DNA of 5,862 nucleotides from Bacteroidales bacterium. Its GTDB lineage: Bacteria; Bacteroidota; Bacteroidia; Bacteroidales; P3. This document shows, piece after piece, positions 1 to 4,696 of the stretch. Both the position numbers and the translations under genes were made by a program. The DNA is taken from positions 1-5,862 of the forward strand of contig JAGNRX010000079.1 of NCBI GenBank assembly GCA_017988355.1. Reading direction: 5' to 3'. Under the pieces are notes generated by a model. That model was not told the origin of the DNA. It saw only the letters and a list, made by a program, of their open reading frames with translations, and did no database searches. How positions within the stretch are numbered: the stretch's first letter is position 1; every line of letters begins with the position of its first letter.

Positions 1-987
1 GTTTCGGTAGAGAATAGAACCATAACAGCAAAGAATATAATTATTGCAATAGGCTCAACTTCCCCAAAGATAGAATCTCAGATTGAAAACTTAGTTGTTG
101 AACCACTGGATGTCTTTAAGTCAAGAGTATTACCAGATAATATTGTTGTTGTTGGAGAAGGACCAGTTGCAATTGAGCTTACCCAAGCCTTTAATTTTAT
201 GGGCAAAAAGGTAAGTATGGTTCTTGAAAAAGATATATTTATGCCTTTGGCTGACGTCTATTTAAGCAACTATATTCAAACAAAACTTAAGAAAGACAGG
301 ATAAAGATTGTTGATAATAAAGGGGATATCTCAATTAAAGAAAGCTATAAAGATGGCGTTTTAAAGGTTGGGGAAGAAGACGTTCCTTGTGAGTTAATCA
401 TTAATGCACGTCATAGAAAAGCTAATCCACTATCTTCTGATATAGAATTTGAAATGGAGAACGACTATATTAAGGTTGATGAAAATTTTGAAACATCTGT
501 TGAAGGCGTTTATGCAATTGGAGATGTGAATGGCAAGAGTCATTTTGCACATATTGCATCAGCGGAAGGTCTTTTTGTTGTAAATAGACTCAATGGGGTA
601 AAGGAGAAAATAGACCTTACAAAGTTCCCTATGAATATGTATTCTCAACCAGAGGCAGCACAAATAGGTCATACCGAAAGCCAGTTGAAGGAAACAGGAG
701 TCGATTATAAGATAAGCGAGTTCCCACTTTCAGCAAACGGTAAGGCTGTAACTGAAAATGCAGGCGAAGGATTTATTAGAATTCTTTCTGATAAGAAATA
801 CGGCGAAGTTTTAGGTGTTCAAATCGTAGCAAACAATGCAACAGATATGATAAACGAAGCCGCAGCCTATATGCAACTTGAATCCACAGTTTATGATATT
901 GCAAAAACAGTTCACACTCATCCAACAATTTCCGAAGTCTTTATGGAAGCTGGATTTGAAGCCGTTGACCATGCAATACATAAATAA
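1..987 (+). CDS. lpd: Dihydrolipoamide dehydrogenase (E3), 5' end cut by window
   Basis: FAD enzyme that reoxidises dihydrolipoyl groups on lipoylated carrier proteins and passes electrons to NAD+. It acts in the cytoplasm in the glycine cleavage system or in 2-oxoacid dehydrogenases. The frame is open from base 1, so the gene starts before the window; 328 residues are visible and roughly 130 N-terminal residues, including the redox CxxxxC disulfide, are missing compared with the usual 450-475. Visible in order: IIIAIGS (about 13-19), a nucleotide-binding loop GEGPVAIE (52-59), the FAD-contacting YAIGDVNG motif followed by AHIASAEG, and a C-terminal dimerisation domain ending in HTHPTISE, where H307 and E312 match the catalytic His-Glu pair of Lpd. 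The first ATG at 199 lies inside the domain and is not the start. Oddities: the loop is GxGxxA rather than the usual GGGxxG, and the residue at the usual end-of-beta2 acid position appears to be Leu, with Glu one place later. The lipoate ligase gene next to it supports the lipoyl role. Family assignment is secure; the partner complex is unknown. Confidence 0.93.
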   Translation, partial: VSVENRTITAKNIIIAIGSTSPKIESQIENLVVEPLDVFKSRVLPDNIVVVGEGPVAIELTQAFNFMGKKVSMVLEKDIFMPLADVYLSNYIQTKLKKDRIKIVDNKGDISIKESYKDGVLKVGEEDVPCELIINARHRKANPLSSDIEFEMENDYIKVDENFETSVEGVYAIGDVNGKSHFAHIASAEGLFVVNRLNGVKEKIDLTKFPMNMYSQPEAAQIGHTESQLKETGVDYKISEFPLSANGKAVTENAGEGFIRILSDKKYGEVLGVQIVANNATDMINEAAAYMQLESTVYDIAKTVHTHPTISEVFMEAGFEAVDHAIHK

Positions 988-1000
988 TACCCCCGTCCAG

Positions 1001-1639
1001 ATGAGCATTCAACCTGTCTTATACTCGTATAATTTACCCGATTACACGATATTTGAGTCAGAAAAGAACTTTGACTATTATATTGGTACGCCAGATGATA
1101 CCTATATAGTTCTTGGACGATCAAACAATATCGAAAGGTCTATAAATTGTGAGAATGTAAAAAAAGATGGGATAGTTACATTGAAACGTCCCTCAGGAGG
1201 AGAATCAGTTATTCTTAGTCCTAATATGCTAATTTTTTCTTTTAAATATAGGAGTGATAGGATACCCAATCCACTTAAACTATTTAAGATAATTAATTCA
1301 AAACTAATAGAGAATTTTAGCATATTAGGAATTAAGAACCTGCACTCCAAAGGAATATCTGACCTAAGCATAGGCGATAAGAAGATAATGGGCTCCTCTA
1401 TGTTTACCAAAAATAAGACTATCTTCTATCATGGAGTTCTCAATATTAGCCAGGACGTTGAGATTATTGAGAAATACTTAACTCATCCTTCCAAAGAACC
1501 AGATTATAGGGAGAAACGCTCTCATAGAGATTTTGTAACCTCACTCCAAACCCAGGGCTATAATTTTTCAAAAGAGCAACTAAGTAAAGCATTAGAAATA
1601 TCAATCTTAGAAATCAAAGAAGCCTTGAATCAAAACTAA
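1001..1639 (+). CDS. lplA: Lipoate-protein ligase family protein, catalytic domain only
   Basis: Likely attaches lipoate (or octanoate) to a lysine of a carrier protein such as GcvH or an E2 subunit. From the ATG at 1001 the protein has 212 residues. It shows the biotin/lipoate A/B ligase motifs: VLGRSNN (37-43), KRPSGGE (62-68, equivalent to RRxSGGG), DLSIGDKKIMGSS (121-133) with K128 at the position of the catalytic lysine of E. coli LplA (K133), and YHGVLNIS (143-150, equivalent to HHGTLL). A lysine and no cysteine near there argues for ligase rather than LipM/LipL-type transferase. It lacks the accessory C-terminal domain of the roughly 338-residue E. coli enzyme, so activation may need a separate LplB-like protein, or it may be a single-domain ligase. 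Start choice: 1001 places the conserved LPDYT segment about 12 residues in, as in known LplA proteins. An in-frame ATG at 971 would overlap lpd by 17 bases; neither has a clear Shine-Dalgarno. It is probably cotranscribed with lpd. Confidence 0.85.
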   Translation: MSIQPVLYSYNLPDYTIFESEKNFDYYIGTPDDTYIVLGRSNNIERSINCENVKKDGIVTLKRPSGGESVILSPNMLIFSFKYRSDRIPNPLKLFKIINSKLIENFSILGIKNLHSKGISDLSIGDKKIMGSSMFTKNKTIFYHGVLNISQDVEIIEKYLTHPSKEPDYREKRSHRDFVTSLQTQGYNFSKEQLSKALEISILEIKEALNQN

Positions 1640-1677
1640 GGATTAATTTTCTAAATCCTTATATTAATTTTCTCTTT
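1637..1677 (+). terminator. Possible intrinsic terminator after lplA
   Basis: TAAGGATT (1637-1644) and AATCCTTA (1654-1661) form a perfect 8-bp stem with a 9-base loop. The stem starts within the lplA stop codon. T-rich sequence follows (1662-1677), but it is broken by A and C and the stem holds only two G-C pairs, so this is a weak terminator at best. It sits where the lpd-lplA transcript should end. Confidence 0.4.
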
Positions 1678-1691
1678 CTTTGAATTCATGA

Positions 1692-1776
1692 GCTTATGTT
1701 GGCAAGGTAGATGCTCTATGTTGCCAACATAGTTATGCTACCTTGCCAACATAGAGGCTCTATGTTGGCAAGGTAG
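1692..1776. repeat. Four-copy mixed-orientation repeat with perfect 39-base palindrome
   Basis: The 12-mer CTATGTTGGCAA occurs four times within 85 bases: forward at 1694-1705 (first base differs), reverse at 1721-1732, reverse at 1743-1754 and forward at 1760-1771. Around the last two copies the match extends, so 1738-1756 is the exact reverse complement of 1758-1776 (19 bases each) around a single G at 1757. A second, smaller perfect dyad, CTATGTTG-C-CAACATAG, lies at 1716-1732. TATGTTGGCAAGGTAG at 1695-1710 is repeated exactly at 1761-1776, so 1738-1753 can pair with either one: two mutually exclusive hairpins, 16 or 19 bp. No T-run follows, so it is not a standard terminator. It resembles a REP/BIME-type dispersed repeat, but copies elsewhere in the genome cannot be seen from here. 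Confidence 0.85.
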
Positions 1777-2110
1777 TTTCATGGAAGTCCTAAAACAATA
1801 TTTTATTAGCCCATAATATTTTATTAGTTAGGTAATTAACTACTTTAAACTAAGGTTCGGGAATTTCAGTTTAAAACTAAGTTTAATTTACACTTCTTTT
1901 CCTTAGTCCTAATTCTTGTTTACAGTTAGAAAAATGTAATATTCTTGTGATTTTATCCCTAAAAAATGCTTTCTTGTGAAAATAATATCGTTTTTATCCT
2001 TAAATTGAGGATTAGAAAAATAAGAATAAGTGATTTATTACATTATTTTACTTTTTAGAAACTAAGTAGGGATATAGGGTTTGAGAGGGTGAGTGAAATT
2101 TATTTTGCTT
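1777..2110. other. AT-rich non-coding spacer with short direct repeats
   Basis: No open frame of useful length, RNA gene or mobile element is recognisable here on either strand. It contains AATATTTTATTAG twice (1797-1809 and 1815-1827), TTTAAACTAAG (1844-1854) with a near copy TTTAAAACTAAG (1870-1881), TTCTTGT three times at an exact 29-base spacing (1913, 1942, 1971), and TTTTATCC twice (1951-1958, 1992-1999). A short dyad ATCCT/AGGAT lies at 1996-2012. In DNA this AT-rich, such repeats have limited weight. Confidence 0.6.
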
Positions 2111-2115
2111 TATAC

Positions 2116-2146
2116 TTGACAAAGGCTCTTTTATGTTGTATATTTG
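2116..2146 (+). promoter_or_regulatory. Strong promoter for the small RNA
   Basis: TTGACA (2116-2121), a 17-base spacer and TATATT (2139-2144) make a sigma70-type promoter with perfect -35, optimal spacing and a 5/6 -10 box. The same DNA also fits the Bacteroidota pattern: CTTG (2115-2118), 20 bases, then TATATTTG (2139-2146), a full match to TAnnTTTG. Either reading predicts a start near A2151, one base before the 5' arm of a long hairpin. No plus-strand gene follows; the next gene converges from the minus strand, so the promoter appears to serve a non-coding RNA. Confidence 0.7.
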
Positions 2147-2150
2147 TAAC

Positions 2151-2238
2151 AGAAAGAGTATTTAACGATAGCACAAGTATCAATTAGTTTTGTTGTGTGA
2201 TAGAAAGCAATGGATGTTAAATACTCTTTCGTTTTTTA
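2151..2238 (+). ncRNA. Candidate small structured RNA, about 87 nt, unknown family
   Basis: The predicted transcript starts at about 2151 and ends in the T-run at 2232-2237. Its ends pair perfectly over 15 bp: GAAAGAGTATTTAAC (2152-2166) with GTTAAATACTCTTTC (2216-2230). Inside, 2168-2176 pairs with 2193-2201 (one G-U and one mismatch), and CAA (2181-2183) can pair with TTG (2190-2192) around a 6-base loop. This leaves a 13-base unpaired segment, GAAAGCAATGGAT (2203-2215), on the 3' side only. The closed-end rod with an internal one-sided bulge loosely recalls 6S RNA, but it is about half the usual 6S length. No ORF of useful size is present. It lies between convergent operons, 24 bases past the kamC stop, so it could also affect the 3' end of the kam mRNA. 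The support is structural; no family match is claimed. Confidence 0.62.
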
Positions 2239-2241
2239 TTT
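2216..2241 (+). terminator. Intrinsic terminator formed by the small RNA's closing stem
   Basis: The 3' arm GTTAAATACTCTTTC is followed after one G by TTTTTT (2232-2237) and then ATTT. Its partner arm is the 5' end of the same RNA (2152-2166), so termination depends on long-range pairing around the whole molecule. In the other direction the dyad lacks a T-run, so it is not an obvious terminator for kamC. Confidence 0.6.
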
Positions 2242-2261
2242 AAGCCCATCCCTTATTTCCC

Positions 2262-3674
2262 TTATTTCTTTATTAATTTCCTTGCTCCATCAATAAATTC
2301 TTTGTCAACCTTAAGTAGGTCTGCAAGGTATAAGGCTTCATTTGGAATTATCATTTCGAGGTCTTCTATTAGTGAATAGTCAATTTGGTTTGATATTTCA
2401 TTAATCGATATTTCTTTTTGGCTATCATTAGGAATAAATCCTTTAACTCTTAACCTATTAGCCTCAGTTTTTATGCCTGAATAATGGGTTGTGGTAACTG
2501 AAAACGAATTATACTGTGATAGGATATTAAGAAAGCTATCCACAAGTGCTACTCCTTCTTTTGGGTTGGTTGTTCTTGCAAGCTCATCAACTAGAACCAA
2601 GTACTCTTTTCTTTGTTTTACTTTCTTTATTATATTATCTAATAGAAGGATTTCAGATGCATAGGACGATAAACCCTCTTCCTCGTTTTGATGATCCCCA
2701 ATTGAACATAGTATATCTTCAACTAAAACAACTTCTGCCTCTTTTGCAGGGACGAAAAAGCCAAACTGGACTAAGAACTGAGATAAGTAAAGTGATTTTA
2801 GGAGTATTGTTTTCCCTGCCATATTAGCTCCCGTTACAAGACAGGGCTTATGTGTTAGAGTAATATCGATTGGCTGATATATCTTATTGGTTTCTTTTAG
2901 TTTTGCAACCAAAAGGGGATAGGAGAGTTGATTATAGGATATTCTGTTCTGAGTTGAAAAAACTGGTCTTGTGAAATGATTATTTGAAAAGTACTCTGCA
3001 AGAGCAAAACTCTTATCTATTTCTCCAATTAATTTGATTGCATTGATAAAGTCTTCACAATATGGCTTTAACTCATTAGAAAGTCTTTCTCTAATCTGGT
3101 TTTCAATTTCTTCAATCTCTAAGTAGATTTTGTTTATCTTAGTTTCATCATCCTCTTTCTTAGCTATTTCCCATTCTTTCCTCTTACTCGCTAATTCTTT
3201 TGAGTAGGCATTATAAATATAGAACTGACTTAGCATTAGACCCTCTGGATCGAGGATTTTTATTACATTATTTAGGTCTGGTAGATTTAGCTTGCCTTTT
3301 AGTTTATCTTCTAAGTAATTATCAATATCAAATAGGTAGGAGTTTAGTTTATAGCAAAAAATTGAGAATTGTTTGATTTGGAATAGGGAAATGTCGTCAA
3401 GGATTTGGTTCTGCTCCAATTGTTTTATTGTTCCACTTATATCGTTTATATGTGCAAGCACTCCCTTGACCTTTTTCAAGGTTTTAAGGTTGATTTCTTC
3501 TAATATATAGTTCTGACAGCTCTCAATAATGGAATATTGGCTTATAAGATAGTCTTTATCCTTTGAGAATTTGGTTTCTAATAACGCCTTCTTGCCGATA
3601 GATGAAGATATATCTAATTCATTAAATATGAAACTTAATCCATTATGCTTTTCTATTGCTTTTTTCAGTGTCAT
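2262..3674 (-). CDS. kamC: MutS-like ATPase, lysine 5,6-aminomutase reactivase component KamC
   Basis: 470-residue protein with a MutS-type ABC ATPase at its C-terminus. In lysine-fermentation clusters this family is taken to act with KamB to reactivate the B12/PLP enzyme lysine 5,6-aminomutase; that role follows from family and context, not from the sequence alone. Visible: a helical N-terminal half with a charged, probably coiled-coil stretch (about 156-200), Walker A GANMAGKT (282-289), a signature-like GLSSYASE (334-341), Walker B YLVLVDE (358-364) followed by LARTTNPKEG (365-374) in place of the MutS GRGTST signature, and the switch histidine in TTTHYSG (394-400). The MutS mismatch-binding domain is absent and there is no Smr nuclease domain, so mismatch repair is unlikely. 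It starts at ATG 4 bases after the kamB stop, consistent with translational coupling, without a strong Shine-Dalgarno. It is the last gene of the visible operon. Confidence 0.87.
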   Translation of the reverse strand: MTLKKAIEKHNGLSFIFNELDISSSIGKKALLETKFSKDKDYLISQYSIIESCQNYILEEINLKTLKKVKGVLAHINDISGTIKQLEQNQILDDISLFQIKQFSIFCYKLNSYLFDIDNYLEDKLKGKLNLPDLNNVIKILDPEGLMLSQFYIYNAYSKELASKRKEWEIAKKEDDETKINKIYLEIEEIENQIRERLSNELKPYCEDFINAIKLIGEIDKSFALAEYFSNNHFTRPVFSTQNRISYNQLSYPLLVAKLKETNKIYQPIDITLTHKPCLVTGANMAGKTILLKSLYLSQFLVQFGFFVPAKEAEVVLVEDILCSIGDHQNEEEGLSSYASEILLLDNIIKKVKQRKEYLVLVDELARTTNPKEGVALVDSFLNILSQYNSFSVTTTHYSGIKTEANRLRVKGFIPNDSQKEISINEISNQIDYSLIEDLEMIIPNEALYLADLLKVDKEFIDGARKLIKK

Positions 3675-3678
3675 GGCT

Positions 3679-4689
3679 CTATATTTCTTTAATATTATAA
3701 ATAGGTAGAGGGATTTCCTTCCTTAGTTCTTCAATTAATTTATCAGAATTTAGATTATAACCTGATGGAGAGGTGGGATTAACCGTTATTGCGATGAGAT
3801 TGGTTTTTTGAACTACCTTTAGTTTTCCTCCTTTTTCAAGATAAGAATTTATGTTTTCAGGTGTGCAAAATACTCTTGTGAAATCTCTAATTATTATCTC
3901 TATATCCTTAATGTTTTTCTGAACTCTAAGAAATTGAATTAGCTTATCGGTTATTATTCCTGAAATAAAAATCTTAGTAATATTTGAAGTAAATTTCTCC
4001 TTGTGTTTATCAATCATTAGGATTGAGGGAATCTCTAAGTCGATTATATTATTATCTTTATCAATTGAGTATATACCATTTTCAATTTCAAGTAGTTTTT
4101 CTGCAAGTTGAGGTTCAATTGCTTCAAGTTGAGTCATCCTATAAATAAAACTTGTCTTTCTAACAAGGGTTTTCATATTAAAGGATAGGGCAGCACCTGT
4201 GGAGAGAATCATTGCCTCAGTAATGGAAGGAGATCCAAAACTCATCCTCGACAATGCTCCATCTACCAAAACAATATCAGCTCCAAAGCTTTTAATTTCT
4301 TCAATCACTTCTTTAAGCCAAAGAGAATTTGAGGCTCCAGCAAGCACAACTTTTCCAGAGCTAACGGACTGAGCATAAATTAGCCTACCAAGGGCAGTTG
4401 AACGCTTACTTAAGGAGAGAATATTGGAGGTTATTTGTTTTTGGGGGTAGAGAAGTTCCGAGGTTGCAAAGATTGTATTTGGGTAAATTGTAATCTCTGG
4501 CTTGGATGTCTTTGTTACTTGGTCTGTTTTTTCACCGTCAATCCCAATTGATGTGATTCCGACAACGGTATTAGAAAAAGAACACAAGCGAGAGAGGACA
4601 TAGTTTAATGTTTCAGTCTTTCCTGTGTTCTTTTCAGTACCTACAAAAGATATACTCTTGTATTTTAATATGTCATTAATGAATGGCAA
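3679..4689 (-). CDS. kamB: P-loop protein, lysine 5,6-aminomutase reactivase component KamB
   Basis: 336-residue protein between kamA and kamC, the position of KamB in known lysine-fermentation operons, where it is regarded as the partner of KamC in reactivating lysine 5,6-aminomutase. The N-terminus carries a nucleotide-binding loop GTEKNTGKT (17-25) spaced like the GTDTxVGKT loop of dethiobiotin synthetase (BioD), which suggests a SIMIBI-class fold. A Walker B-like strand ADIVLVDG (137-144) has D143 as candidate Mg-coordinating residue, followed by a Gly/Ser-rich segment to about 170. The C-terminal third has no motif that I recognise; no signal peptide or membrane segment is evident, so it is cytoplasmic. 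The start is TTG at 4689, 7 bases after the kamA stop; no in-frame ATG precedes the P-loop, and the Shine-Dalgarno is weak, so expression probably depends on coupling to kamA. Whether it hydrolyses ATP is not shown by the sequence. Confidence 0.83.
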   Translation of the reverse strand: MPFINDILKYKSISFVGTEKNTGKTETLNYVLSRLCSFSNTVVGITSIGIDGEKTDQVTKTSKPEITIYPNTIFATSELLYPQKQITSNILSLSKRSTALGRLIYAQSVSSGKVVLAGASNSLWLKEVIEEIKSFGADIVLVDGALSRMSFGSPSITEAMILSTGAALSFNMKTLVRKTSFIYRMTQLEAIEPQLAEKLLEIENGIYSIDKDNNIIDLEIPSILMIDKHKEKFTSNITKIFISGIITDKLIQFLRVQKNIKDIEIIIRDFTRVFCTPENINSYLEKGGKLKVVQKTNLIAITVNPTSPSGYNLNSDKLIEELRKEIPLPIYNIKEI

Positions 4690-4696
4690 TTAATTA

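Noticed and set aside
878..1000. Upstream extension of the lplA frame to an ATG at 878
   Set aside because: It would overlap the conserved C-terminal coding end of lpd by over 100 bases, and the added residues match nothing in lipoate ligases. The ATG at 971 is possible but gives an unneeded 10-residue extension.
811..1410. Minus-strand open frames at 811-1008, 918-1124 and 1102-1410
   Set aside because: They lie antisense to lpd and lplA, which have clear family motifs; the frames show no recognisable domain.
1688..1732. A 14-codon ORF through the first part of the repeat array
   Set aside because: No ribosome binding site, and its sequence is dictated by the inverted repeats.
1692..1776. 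CRISPR array or insertion-sequence end
   Set aside because: The units are 12-19 bases, in mixed orientation, with no regular spacers; there is no transposase or cas gene in the window.
2151..2238. Riboswitch or leader of a downstream gene
   Set aside because: No plus-strand gene follows within the window's reach; the downstream gene runs in the opposite direction.
2546..2827. Plus-strand open frame of 93 codons
   Set aside because: It is antisense to the ATPase core of kamC, and its Leu-rich product is what antisense of that region would give.
2262..3674. kamC as a DNA mismatch-repair MutS or MutS2
   Set aside because: No mismatch-binding domain and no Smr domain, and it sits directly behind kamA and kamB in one operon.
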